Below are positions 24,770 through 37,478 of a stretch of DNA of 64,000 nt, in pieces (position 1 is the first letter of the stretch; every line of letters begins with the position of its first letter). The stretch spans positions 7,408,001 through 7,472,000 of the forward strand of contig OU015649.1 of NCBI GenBank assembly GCA_907165275.2, given 5' to 3'. The translations under genes were made by a program, and so were the position numbers. This DNA is from Zygaena filipendulae (Eukaryota; Arthropoda; Insecta; Lepidoptera; Zygaenidae). A model generated the notes under the pieces. The model was not told the DNA's origin. It did no database searches and saw only the letters and a program-made list of their open reading frames with translations.

Positions 24770-27473
24770 TAGAATTTTGATTTTCATACCCTGGAGAGTA
24801 TCCAATTTCGTGACTGATTCACCTTTTCATTATTGTCGCACAAACTATCCCTTAAGGACTTTATTTAGGTACTTATTTATTATTTATTTAATTCTTTATT
24901 GCACATAAAATAACAACATTACAATAAGTACTAAAAAATATCATTTCACGTAATAATTTTTATATTAAACGACCAAGCTATACCTACCTTTTTACCAAGA
25001 TGTAGAGTTTGTAAAGTCAGGGCTTACCTATAGGTAGACATAGATAATATTTGGTTTTTATTGTTATAAATGTGGTTCAGTCAAGAGCACTTACATACAT
25101 ACCTTACACTTGAGACAGGCCCCGTGGGCTATGAAGCGCAGTAAATACAAACCGGAGCTCAACTTGAGGCTGGCTCTACTGAAGATCTCATAATTTTTTA
25201 ACATCAACTTGGCAACCAACTTTATATGAAAAGTTTTTGGAGATATTATAATTCTGTAATAGATACGTTATGAATAATCTACGTAATACATATATTGAAT
25301 CGACATAAGAAAATTAAATCGACTCTATATGACTCTATATACCGAGCTACGAAGCTCTACGTACTAATTTTGTATACTACCCTATATAAAAGAATCTAAG
25401 TAGATACAATCTTGTTAAATCGAATATATTTATAAATTCTGTGTAAGCCTTGTTTTCTTTTCATTGCACATAAATGTGTTGTCGGGCACAATTCAAGACG
25501 TCGCAATGTCTGCCTGGGCCAAAGTAGAACAGTTCGAATATAATCCATTCAACTGAGATAACAACATAGTATAGTGGCCAATTCCTTCATTGAGTGTCCA
25601 ACTTTACAAAGAAATGTTTAAAATGTTTAAGAATAGATGAGTACATTGAGATGTAGTGAGCGCGCAGGCCACCGGAGTAGACGGCGCTTTGCCGTGCGAC
25701 GGAGCGTGCGCCGCGCAGCGTCGGGCATGCAGCGCGCTCGCGGCTCGCTGCTCACGAAGCATCTCGGAGATGGGTGCTATCGGGTAGCACCATCAAATAT
25801 TTGACGTTAAAATCTGTCCTTAAATAGGTACTTTATGGGGTATTTATTAAATACCTACGAACAGTTATAGTTTGAAGAACTTTAAGAAATAGTCATAAAA
25901 TTATAATTAGGTAAGTACTTAAGTAGCTGCTAACATGGAAGTTCTAAGATTTTTTTGGAAAAATGACTTATCTGTTGTTGAGCAATTTAGCTAATATAAT
26001 ATAATGAAATTGGCTTTCAGAATATAAAGTGCATCACCATAGGTAGTTTAGTGACTTTGGTGCTACAGGTACGATAAGTAGGTACCTACTTAATGTTAAT
26101 TTGTGTATGGTCCTAAACATATCTACAGATAGTGAAAAGGTTGTATCACAGATAATATTATACTATACATTGTATTGTCAAGCGTCCATTCATCGTGCTG
26201 CTATTGAATACCAATCAATACTTGTCAGAAGATCTCTTGTTCACGCATACTTTAACAAACAACAAACAATGTTTGCTTCTTTGGCATCGCACCTCATGTA
26301 GGCCAAGTTACTGTTGCAAAATCACATTTAGAACTTATTCTCTAAAACATAATTTCAACTGCACGTTTAAGAATGAAGGCGGCGTATCATAACACAAGGT
26401 AAATGTTATTCTTACTTAATCTATTGTATAAATTCAAGTTTTTTTAAGATCTTTTATTGAAATGTTTGGCTCCAAAGCAGTAATTCGATAAAAGAAAATC
26501 CAACTTCTTATATCTATGCATTAACAATAGTGCCCTTTAAAATGTTATCGAGATTCAAAATGTGCCTCTTTACTTGTTAATCTTTTTTTTCTGATTAATG
26601 GTACAATTTCCACCAAAAATAAATAGTAAACAGGGCTTGGTAATTCATTTCACTTAAAATGATTTTGTTGTGACTTCTTTGCTTCTTAAGGCCTTAAGGT
26701 CTTCTGCTGACCTTCCTTCTTTACTAATCTGATGGGTTATTCTAGACGTCACCAGTGTATAGAGGGCCTATATTTGGTGGAGGTACTCAACATGATGCAA
26801 GGTACCCCCCTTATGTTCATCTGACGCGCTTTAGCTAATCCACAAATCCCCTCTTGGGCGCCCGTACTATAAATTATTTATAGTTAATTTAGAGAGCTGA
26901 GTGAGAGATCTCTATAATATAATTCAAAAATTGCCCTACAATTGTAGGTTCTCTATATCTACCTAGTTTTACTTGAATAGTGTCTCCAAACTTTCACTAA
27001 GTCGTGACTTGTCTTATGCGTAGGTAAGCAAAAAGGCTCATGTTTTTCTCATTCGTGTTTATAAAATTTATTAGTTTATACCTAACTAAATGAGTTTAGT
27101 CAAAAGACATTTCGGCCTCGTTATTGTTTCACTTGAACATTCACAATTATTGACTGCCAGATTACGCTTAATGTTTTGTGAGCAATATGAAACGTGATGG
27201 GATTCAACGTCAGCTGCCTGTGTACCAACGCCACCGTCCACCGATTACCACAAACCAATCTGGCGACTCCGCCTCGTCACGTCCTCGCCGGGAAGCACCG
27301 CCAGACATGCTTCTGTTATTTGCCATTACCTACTGCATCCAAATTACAAATATTATTAACTCTAACAATTGGTTTGGAAACGGATTGTAAATCGAAATAA
27401 TTTACATCTTGATTCGGTTACGTTAACGTTGCATTAACGTTATTAGATACTTCATGTGAGATTACAAAATAAA
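24770..27473. other. Gene-free stretch with GC-rich islands
   Basis: Islands at 25105-25190 and 25660-25790 (GCGCGCTCGCGGCTCGCTGC) are free of known repeats. Frames at 26101-26392 and 27178-27400 lack domains and overlap one another in different frames. No gene supported. Confidence 0.4.
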
Positions 27474-27900
27474 ATAGGTTGGGGTAAAAGTTTCTTTTCG
27501 CATTTTATATGAAAACTTAACTTTTTTTTTTCAAAGTTTATTAACATTTTATTACAGTTCCTATATCTAGATATATATTTCTTTTTATTCGAACATTTTT
27601 TGCCATCCTCTTGGTAGCGACATGATCCCGTTACTGTAGAAATTTTGGGACATCTGATCAAAAAACGCGACAAGTTGTTTTGGGAGTTCTCTCTTGATGT
27701 TAACCTAACACTGACTAAAGAATTCTGAAGAGACCGAAACAGGTGGAAATCTGAAGGTGCAAGATCGGGCGGATGCATTAATAGATACCTCCGAGACAAA
27801 CTCGCTTAAGTTTTACTGAGTGGCTAAAGATATTATGTGTGATCTAGCGTTACCGTGATGAAAGACCACACCGTGCTATTGATCAATTCCGGCCGCCAAA
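27474..27900 (-). pseudogene. Mariner-family transposase fossil
   Basis: On the minus strand one frame reads VFHHGNARSHIISLATQ, which matches the mariner HDNARPH block with the catalytic D changed to G. After a frameshift another frame reads HPPDLAPSDFHLFRSLQNSL, the conserved SPDLAPSDYHLF block. A further disrupted tail follows. TTGGGGTAAAAGTTTC near 27478 looks like one terminal repeat; the other end was not found. Dead by frameshift and catalytic change. Confidence 0.8.
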
Positions 27901-30900
27901 AATATTAAAAGGGAAGAAAGAGTTTGCACGTACATCTCCTTTAATGTCTTTGGGAATATTGATCAAATATGTAAAGAACTACTCTACTAGTAAAAATTAC
28001 AAATCTTGGTGTAATATCTTGCACCAGCGCAAAATACCTACCTAATTTATTTTTGAAAAATACTCAGTTGTTGCATACACATTAAAAACTCTTCTGACAG
28101 CGATAAAACAATATATTGTCACCATAAGTACAAAACTTACTCGACTCACAAATTAACAGGTTGTACCTACTCCCAGTGTAATGATTGCCAGAGATGCAAG
28201 ATCATAGTTTTTTACAGTTATGATTCTACGTTTACGAGAAATAGGTGTATTCCATATTAGGGTACTATTCCATATTTGGTAACTTTCTTCAACTGTATGC
28301 GATAAACCTTTTTAATAGGTTAGATAAGTAGGTATGTCTCAGACCAAATAAAAACTAAAGACGGAACGTCTCGAACAACGAAGTGAAGCCGGTTGCGTAT
28401 GCATGTGGTGATTAGGAAAGTGTATGGATTTGCAAAGTTTAGTTAGGATTTATGGTGTCTTTTTCCTGTAAGTGTGTGCGTGTTTCTGTGTAGGTACGTG
28501 CACGGCGATGGTGTCCTTTTCCTGACTTCACTTGTTTGTTCTACGCGTTCGGTCTTTAGTTTTCATTTAATCAGAGAGGTATGTATGTATATAAAAAGTG
28601 ACAAACCTTATAATGATATCTGAGATTGAAATAAGTGTCTAATATATTCTTTTTGAATATACACGTATTAGACCCTCCATATGTTTTTAATTCCAACACA
28701 TGTTTATTATAAAATTGTCTAAATAACCGGAAATAAACAATTCACCGAATGCGTTAATCTGTTTTTTTTTAAACGTTACATGCCTCGTTTTTAATAAATT
28801 ACTACGTATCTAACTAACAAAGTCATTAAAGATCGTTTAACCCGTGTTGCAGCATATTGTGAGAGCCCACGCCCCCACGCAAGCGGCGGGTCTTACCGGC
28901 GCGCGGCGGCGGCGGGACCTCGTGCTCACTACCAACACTACACTACTCACTACACTATATCATCGCATTGGTCACGCGCTTCTCGTTCCAATTTCATTCC
29001 CTCCGTAAAATGATGCAACGACAGGAAGGGTTGGATTTTAATTACGATATTTTTCTATTATTTTCCTCGCTGTCTTAGTTTCGGGGCAAGGGTCGTGAGA
29101 TGTAATAAATTTTGCTTTTTATGAGGTCACGGTTAACCCTCTTGATATAGTTTATATGACATCTGGTGGAAATGAGAAAACTATCGACGTTCACGGTTCG
29201 ATTTCTGATTATATTCCCATTTTCTGTTAGTAATCAAACCATTACAGCACTCACATAAATAACAATTAAATTAAAATCTCTAAAATTAAACACTTGCCTA
29301 TACTTTCCTGGATGGCATCGGTCATAGTTTTTTAAAATGCGTTTATTTGTGGTTAAGAAAGAGTTCTTAGCCTATATAGGTACCATAAAAATAACAACAA
29401 AAATTTATATTATAAGAAAGCTTACCTACCTATACGTAAGGAAGTAGAACAGCCATAGGTTGGTGACTTGAGCTCTAAACTAAGCAAACTTGTATCATAG
29501 AGCTCAGCCCAGCCTATTTACAATAGATTCATGTACCTACCTACATTCCAAAATTTCTTGACGTTTTATTATATTTTCCTTACCATTTACAAAATAACCT
29601 TCCCATAAACTAGGTAAGTATATACTTTTTATATTTTCTATTCCCACAGGCAGGCTACAGGCTATAGTATCCAAATATACCTAATAGGTAGAGGTGTCAC
29701 AATCAATGTGAAATCTTGAAATAGAATGCATTCAACACTCAATAGTATTTTGGTTAAACCGGTATCAATCAAGGTGACGGGTATCATTGCACGTGTTAGT
29801 AGTGCGTATAATAGTGTAGGTACGTTCCTACATGTGACATGTCACATGAGAACATGTCACGCTGATCTGCTCTGCCGTGCGCAAAATCAAGAGCCCCGCT
29901 TTACATTTTCAACCGATTGAACACTGAGAGCGTGAGTTCAAATAATTTTATTGATGACCAAATATCACAAGCTATGTAAAAAACTGAACCATTCATAAAA
30001 GGGTTGAATGTTAATCCCACCGTGAATTAACAAAACGTCAGACACTAAAAATTGCTTTCTAGGCTATTAAATCTGAAAAAAAAATTGTTTTTTCCTTTTC
30101 TATTCACCATTTGATTTTTAAATCAAAAGCTAAATAGAATCAAGCACTTGCAGCCAGAGTGATACCTATTGAAAGGACTGTTGACAGGCTATTTGACAGG
30201 CCGATATTATTTTATTACTGTAGTCCATACAAACGTAGTGATTACCTTGTCTCTGTCCATACATATACAAAAATCCATTTATAGATTTTGTTGAGGTAGG
30301 ATATATAAGTATAGGTGCTTGTAGATATATTACACATTTCCAATCATACTAAAGAAAGAAACTTACTTTAAATGTTGTTTCGATTAAATAAGTTGTTAAT
30401 TTCGTTTTACAGCACTGCAATAAATTAAAGCTATATATTTTTCGCACAAGACACTAAAATAAATACGGTAGCGCCATTAGGTACGCACACATTGTATCTA
30501 TAGATGCCTACGATGGATCGAAAGGATTGCGAAGTCGGGTCGCGTATGAATAATTATAATTCGTTAGTAGCGAGAATGGATTTGTGTACTTAAGCGATTA
30601 AAGTTATTTGAATACGGATTTATTTATACGAATAGGTGTAGGATAGGAGTGGGAGCGACATACGCAAATACAGATGTTCACACTCAGGGATCATTGGCGG
30701 GCGCATAATATCCAAACGCTTAAATGTGAAATAAAATTATAATGCCTTAAAGCTTGCATACATTAGAGGTCAGTACCTACACAATTTTTTGATAAAAATA
30801 GTAAGCACATAATATATTAAAATTACATATTTGAAAAATTCAGTTACACAGATATTGATTGTTGTGCTGATGAGCTGATGATTGATCGTGACTGGGACAC

Positions 30901-31319
30901 GTGCTTGCAAAACGAACGGTAGATATTTTTCGGCAAAAAAACAACTTTTTTAACAAAAAAAAACCCATCCTGTTTCTTAACAATAGCTTAATATATCGAG
31001 CGATGAAACGTGTACACATGAGATAAATAAATATTTGAGCGGGGGCGTAGTGGAACGTAAAAATACAGGGAACAAAAGCATTAGCCGAGGATTAAGATAG
31101 GCATTAATGTTATTTGATTACTTAGACACACACTCATGAATATTAGAAGGATCCTCTTTCCTTTACACAAAGGAAGCATTCTTTATACTTAGCTAAGAGG
31201 ATTTAAAAGTGCTGAAGTGATCCAAACAAACATTTTAAATACCTTTGTTATTCATACATTTATTCTGTATCAACTTCCTCGTGCTGGAGTTTTTTAAAGA
31301 TTTTTACAAGTTTACCTAA
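27901..31319. other. Gene-free stretch with repeat fragments and GC islands
   Basis: GC-rich island at 28855-28925. An exact 18-bp palindrome CATGTGACATGTCACATG lies at about 29830-29850. 30225-30260 carries the complement of AGGTAATCACTACG. A 64-codon frame at 29726-29920 has no domain. Nothing coding is supported. Confidence 0.4.
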
Positions 31320-32420
31320 TTTATAACCGACTCCCCAAAAAGGAGGAGGTTCTCAAATCGACGCGTGTTTTTTTTTATGTTTGTTACCTCATAACTTTCG
31401 ACTGGGTGAACTGATTTTGATGATTCTTTTTTTATTCGAAAGCTAGTGCTTCCCGTTGGGTCCCATTGTTTTATAGGTACACCTATAGCGATTTGAGTAT
31501 TTTTATAGTAAATCGTTTATTTGCTTTCGGAAGCAAAATTTGAAGAAGTGAAACTGATGATGAAGACCACAGATGGTCATCGAAACTACTCTATTGAGTA
31601 GTTCCGATGATCAATGGTCATCAGAACTACTCTATTGAGTAGTTCCGATGATCATCTGTGGTAGGTACTTCACAGATTCCGATTCGTTAACTTTAATGTG
31701 GTTTCTAAACAATTTATGCTCGTCACAATGTACTTACATGGTGAAGTGGAACTGATGGTGGTGTACCTACCAGGAGAACTCCTCAACAATTAACCTCCCT
31801 GCATCGGGAAAAGCAATATATCGTAATAGGTGATGAGCAGTTGACATTAGGCTATTGTAACTAAATTACAAACCAACCCACTTAAAAGCAAGAAATAAAC
31901 AAAATTTTAACAAAAAAATTAAAACCGACTTCCAAAAACACAAAACTAAAAAGCTAAAAATAACAAAATACCGTTTTAATCCAAAAGACATTTTATACAC
32001 ATAAGTAATATTATTATTAATTTGTGCTACCATTGATCGGTTTGAAGTCGAAGTCGAAGTAGGAAAATTATCCTTTGTCACTCAGGATCACCGTAGCTCC
32101 CAATAAGTGAAATAAATAATGTTCAAAATCGGTTCAGTAGATCCAGAGATTACCCCCTAGATACAACCTCACAAACTCACAATTTCCGGAGTTTCCGCGG
32201 GGATTCCGGAATAAAAAGTACCCTATGTGAATCAGGATCACTGTAGATAGCTTCTTATAAGTAAAAAAGAATATTTAAAGTCAGTTCAGTAGATCCAGAG
32301 ATTAGCCCTACAATCCCATAAACTCACGCGGAGTTCCCGCGGGAATTCCGAGATAGAAGTACCCTATATCACTCAGTATCACTGTTGCTTCCTATAAGGT
32401 ATCTATGAAGGCTATAACAT
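31320..32420 (+). repeat. ACCGACTTCC-family repeat with SINE-like tail
   Basis: Starts ACCGACTCCCCAAAAAGG at about 31326 and is collinear with 62876-63914: ATAGGTACACCTATAGCG, ATGATGAAGACCACAGATGG, CTCGTCACAATGTA, AGCAGTTGACATTAGGC, and the end GATCGGTTTGAAGTCG near 32050. It is followed by two GGAATTCCGG-type repeats (32160-32240 and 32330-32395). A 97-bp palindrome at 31566-31662 is unique to this copy. Confidence 0.75.
31566..31662. repeat. 97-bp near-perfect double palindrome
   Basis: Starts ACCACAGATGGTCATC and ends GATGATCATCTGTGGT. Inside, the hairpin AACTACTC-TATT-GAGTAGTT occurs twice in tandem. The whole segment equals its own reverse complement at all but a few positions. In the related copies at 63213 and 63485 only the left half of one hairpin is present. 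Confidence 0.85.
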
Positions 32421-35400
32421 AGAATACCTATCTATATTCGCGTGACACGCGTGCGCAAAGCTATGCGTGCCCCGACCAGAGATCAATACAAGGCAAGTTT
32501 AAGACAGCCTAAAAACGAGTGAGTACTGAGTAGGTACATAGTATATAGATATATAGCATATCCGCTGGCTGCATTTCATCATCACACACACATCAACATG
32601 TTCTTGTTAAATAAACATTATTTCGAACGAAGTCGCGAGCAACAGCAAGTACGTAACTAGTAACTACAGTCATTTAAAATAGGAGATTTTATTAAATTAG
32701 ATAGGTAGATAATATTATAATAGACACGTGACGGCTTGCTCTGTACCAATTAAGATTAAAGATAAGATACAGCGAATTATTTTGATAACAATAGAAAATT
32801 CTAAAGTAAGATGCAAGTAGATCCTGGTGAACTAGATAACGGGTCTTAATTTGAACCATACGAGACTAAAGCAAAGAATACAAACTACATAAGCATTAAG
32901 CTTGCTCGAGAAAAATCATGCAGCAAAATGTGACTAATACTTAAAAATAAATATTCACTTTAACCTGTGAGTCTAATCATCATCACAGGCCTCATTAAAA
33001 TGAAAAAATAAATAAAATTATTTGGTAAGGTGTTTGAATATATGTATTTTGTTAGTCACGCATAAACGGCTGAAAATATGTGGATGAAATTTAGCACACC
33101 AAATAAAACTGATCTTTATTACGTGTTAATGAATAAACCCAAAACCTGATACACTTCTTTAGAAAAATAAATAATAATAATTAAGTGTGATTAAAATATA
33201 AATTATGTCGAAAAAAATTAATACTTTAAAAGTTAAATTAACATTAGTTTGGAGGTGACCTATCTACGAAATTTCAAGCGCTACGCCTTCGATTTTTTGG
33301 CTACGGGCGGCGTCCGCACCAAATATTGTATATCATTTAGACATGGGCTCATAAAAATGAAAAAATATAACCTAATATATTAAAAATGGTGCGATCGATT
33401 CGGAAGTCGATTCTGAGCAAACACTGTATTTTCTGGTTTTAAGTTAATTTTAATTAAACACTTTTTAACCTGGATTTTTCATAGGAATTCCAAAATAACG
33501 CGGTAGAAGACGCAGGGAACAGCTACTTAGTTACTTCGGTTACATGAATCGAATGAATTTCCCGTTTATTCTCGGTAGATCCCGTCAATTCAATCCTGCA
33601 TGTTGGTTCTTTGGATTCGCACGTTGTTATGGGGCAAATAAAAAAGGATATTTGACTAAATCGGTGAAATATGGAGCGATAAGGCCCCGGCATTAATCAT
33701 CAGACGCGCGTGAAATCAAATTACCGTTTACCAGTCACAGCCGATTGAAAGGGTTGCTCGCCGTCGCTAGTCCCCACTCTCGTGAGTTGTGACCAACACT
33801 ACCCCCTTGTGCTCGCCGTCAGCTTTTCACCTATCCCGTTCGCACTGGCGCACCCCGTCATGCGATGATAAGGGACAGGTTTATAATAGGAACATGTTTA
33901 TTGTATCAGGAATTGTGCAAATCGAAAATGCAAACAAATTTAGTCATGAAATTGGTTTTGTGTAGGTGATAGAATATTACTAACACTATAGTAATGAAAA
34001 TGTCACGTCATTATTCACTGTTATTTGGAAAGCAATAAACCAGTGGTTTTCGTCCTGCGACTGTGGGATACTTACTATTAGGTACACAAAAATATTGATC
34101 TTACAGTAGGTATACACGTTCCAAATCAGTAAATATATCTACCTAAGTACTTATTTTAACGTCAAAGCTGAATTGACTTTACGCTAAATAGGAGTGAAAA
34201 ACATTAATCTCTTAGGTACGTATTGACGACGTAATTGAGCTTTGGAGAGCACAAAAGTGTATTCTAAAAATAGTTCGTTCACGTCAAAAATTAATCCCGC
34301 GATTGACTTTTGTAAACGGGGGCTCAGGATTTTAATTAGGGCGAATGGTTCGACCGAGTTGGCCATAGAAACCCATAGAAGAGGCGGACGTGGTCGGTAT
34401 CGGCACAATGCTGCCGTGATTGACACAAATTACCTCTAATCGGGAATACCTCACATTTCGCCCAAAATTCGATCCTATTGTAATCAGCTTCCCTTGACGA
34501 ATTGGAAACAAATTACTATCAGCGATGTAAAGAACGAAACCCAGACCTTTTTTTAATATAGTTATGTTTAGTATCATATTGCTATTATTTTAAGAGTTTG
34601 ATCAGTGATATAATTATATATAACTCGTCATTTTAAAAACCTTCCTAAACAACAAAAACTACATTGTTATATTATATCTTCGTCATTTTGTTTAAACGTC
34701 AATACACGTTGTTCAAAGTAATTTATAGAAATTAAGACGTAGCCTCACTTGTATATAGGTACCTACTATTAGGGAATAATACCTACCTACATACATGAAA
34801 GGTTTCGAACTATTTTTTCACGATCGATAGTTACTAGGTAACTACAAAGGGTTAAAAAGTACAATCTTTTTGCTCAATTTAAAATGAAATTTAATTGTAT
34901 TTTAATCCAAGCGATAAATGTCAATCAAGTTGTATGCTACTGTGTTACATGTATCGAAGAGCACGGCGCGCCCCCGTTGCTATTCAAAAAGGATTTCGAG
35001 CAAGGGGTGAAATTAAAATGTCAAAATAGTAGCGACGTGCGAGGTATTTGTCTCCGGCTTTATCAGACGCTATTATGCGCGTCTATTCTGTAAAGGTCGT
35101 ATGAAAAACGATACCGTTTTAGCTTTTTATTCATTTGAAATAATATGTAATGTAAACTTTAAATAATTCTATGTTGTCAGCAAGATGTTACTATAAGGTA
35201 CTGAACCGTCTATAGCAGATAGCTTCGTTCAAGCGTGGACTTCATAATTACCTATATGTAGGATACGCACTACTTAACTAAATTAAAAACCTATATTATC
35301 ATAGTTTCCCAGTTCCCTATAGCAAAATGTTCCATGTCAAATTAAAAAAGCTGTAGGTACCTACGCATTCCTTGAATTTTGCATTGCTTTATTGTACTAT

Positions 35401-35741
35401 TCTCATTCTCGTTTTGTTTGTTTGTCCATTGAAAAGATGTGAGTGGGCACGGCGAGGGCATGGAGAGCAAATAAATAATTATACGCATTCTGCAGATACT
35501 TGGCCCGGGGCGAAGAGGCCGCCGCCGTAAGGGCGGGGGTTGCGCGGCATTGTGCCGAAGCTACGGGATCCGAATGTTGCATTCTTTAGTTTAGGGTAAC
35601 TACGCTTTAATGACAAATTGTTGATTTTTCTCTTGAAAAAAATCATAAAAATGATAACTGTATTTAGTAATTCTATAGCCGGCTGAACAATAAAAATAAT
35701 ATATACCTATAGGTAGCCCGTAGTTCTTTGAACTTATCTTT
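32421..35741. other. Gene-free stretch with candidate conserved islands
   Basis: Two repeat-free blocks of moderate GC stand out: 33540-33890 (including CGTTTACCAGTCACAGCC and TCGCCGTCGCTAGTCC) and 34235-34510 (with TCGGTATCGGCACAATGC). A third lies at 34885-35100 with TTATGCGCGTC. Open frames on both strands at 34184-34577 and one at 34884-35093 lack domains. A GC-rich patch at 35505-35575 lies just before the gypsy insertion. These read like regulatory DNA, not exons. Confidence 0.4.
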
Positions 35742-36478
35742 TGCGATGCGGTGGCCCGGGGCGTCGTCTCGGGGCCACGGGCGATCGTATGTTTTCAGGA
35801 GGAGAGAGGTATCCCCCCGGGGCGGCGGCCGGGTGCAGCGTAGGGTGCCGAGGCCCCCTGGCGCAAACCGTCCGTCGCCGTCGGGGCGTGTGTAGGTGAG
35901 ATAATTCCCGCGGGGCGGCGGCCGGATGCAGCGTAGGGTGCCGAGGCCCCCTGGCGCAAACCGTCCGTCACCGTCGGGGCGTGTGTGGGTGTTGTTTTGG
36001 ACGGGTCTGTGGGGTCTGGACGGAAGGAAGTCGGGAGTTCACCACACTAGTGAGTCCGCTAAGCGTGGGGCGTCGCCAGACGGCGCGTGAGCGGCGTCTG
36101 GGTAGGCCGACAGAATGCGGGCACACTAGCGAGCGAGGACAGGTGTCGGACGAGGTATGTGCGGAGGCGGAAGCGGATGGTCACTGTACCGCTGAGTTCA
36201 GGCGCCGCTGTACACGTACGCTCTGTGGAGAAGCGCAGGGCGCACGTGCATGCAGCGCGGGAACCCGTCGGCAAGTGTCGGCGTCACGCCGGCCGGTCCG
36301 GCTTATATAGTCGCGGCAGCGGGGGGCAGGGCAGCGTGGCGGCGTGCTCGTTGTCGATGTGTGCGTCGCCGCGGCTCGCGCGCCGTGGTAGATTGCTATG
36401 CGCTCGGTGCCGGTGTGTGCGCCTGCGGCGGGGGACGAGGGATTCGTCACGCGGCGAGTGCGTGCCTGCTTCCTTACA
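35742..36478 (-). repeat. 3' LTR of gypsy derivative
   Basis: 737 bp, indistinguishable by eye from 40329-41065. Flanked on its outer side by CTTT. Confidence 0.93.
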
Positions 36479-36490
36479 CTCCCCCCCTCC
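36479..36490 (-). other. Polypurine tract
   Basis: GGAGGGGGGGAG on the minus strand, directly before the 3' LTR, as needed for plus-strand priming. Confidence 0.8.
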
Positions 36491-37478
36491 GGATGAAGAT
36501 TTTTGCGTGCCAAAAATCGCCGTCACGGGCGACGCCTGGAACCAAAAAGGGCCCGGGGGTGGTGTTCCGAGGGCCTGTGTAAAAGTTTTGCTAAGTCTAG
36601 TTACATATAACCGGTTTTATTGTTCAGCTGGGACTATACTTTACATAATATTGTTTTACATCATGTACTGTAACTAATATGCTTGTATTCTAATCCTAGG
36701 TTAGGTATCCTGACTCCGTTCGGACCCCGCGGTACCTGTGGACTTATTCTGTTAGCTACTACACTATGCTATTGTTTGCTCTCCGCTTAATCTAGATGGC
36801 GCCGGGATTAGCCGACTAAAAACCTACTTTGTTATTGTTCAATGTCTTGCGAAAATATATCTTCCGGTACCTACTTGGAATATTATTTTTAGTTTTTCTG
36901 GATTATTACTATGTTGCAATGGTTTTTACTTTATACGGGGGTTTTTACTTTACTGCGGTTCGGTCCGGTCATGTACATATATATTCTCGCAATGACTACC
37001 TACTACTGGCAACTTAATTTTAATTCTACCTGTTAACTTGGCTGTAAGTTAAATAAAATAAATAAACGAAAAAAAATATTAAAAAAAAAATAAAACTAAA
37101 ATAAAACTGACGGGTCGGAGATTATTCTCCTAGGTATTTCCTTACCTACACTTTCTCTGTACCCTACTTGATATTAAAGTCTCCGAGTAAGTAAATATGC
37201 TAGTATAACTAATATTGTATTTCACCTAATGCCCTATGTTATTACTCATGGTAAAATAAACTAACATAACTTAATGCCTGCATAAACCACAAAAAAAACT
37301 TAATTTTACGGGATTCCTGCTCCTTTCCCTGCGGAATAACTGAGAAGAAACTTTGAATAAAAGCCTTAATATAGGTACGTGTAATAATTTTTTTTCTTAA
37401 TGATTACAACTAAATACAAAATACAAAACTAATAAATTACTGGTTTTTCTTTTTTTTTTTTGGCAGGGCGATTGATTT
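36491..37478 (-). other. 3' non-coding part of gypsy derivative
   Basis: About 1 kb between the stop codon and the polypurine tract. AT-rich, with no frame of env type. It may be the remains of a deleted segment or a cis-acting 3' region. Confidence 0.55.

Noticed and set aside
25660..25790. GC-rich island as an exon
   Set aside because: No frame with protein character and no paired splice sites.
35981..36677. Several open frames on both strands in 35981-36677 and again in 40568-41163
   Set aside because: They lie in the two GC-rich LTRs, recur identically in both, and show no protein domain.
36829..37017. 62-codon frame in the 3' part of the gypsy derivative as an env remnant
   Set aside because: It is on the opposite strand to the element and lacks envelope features.
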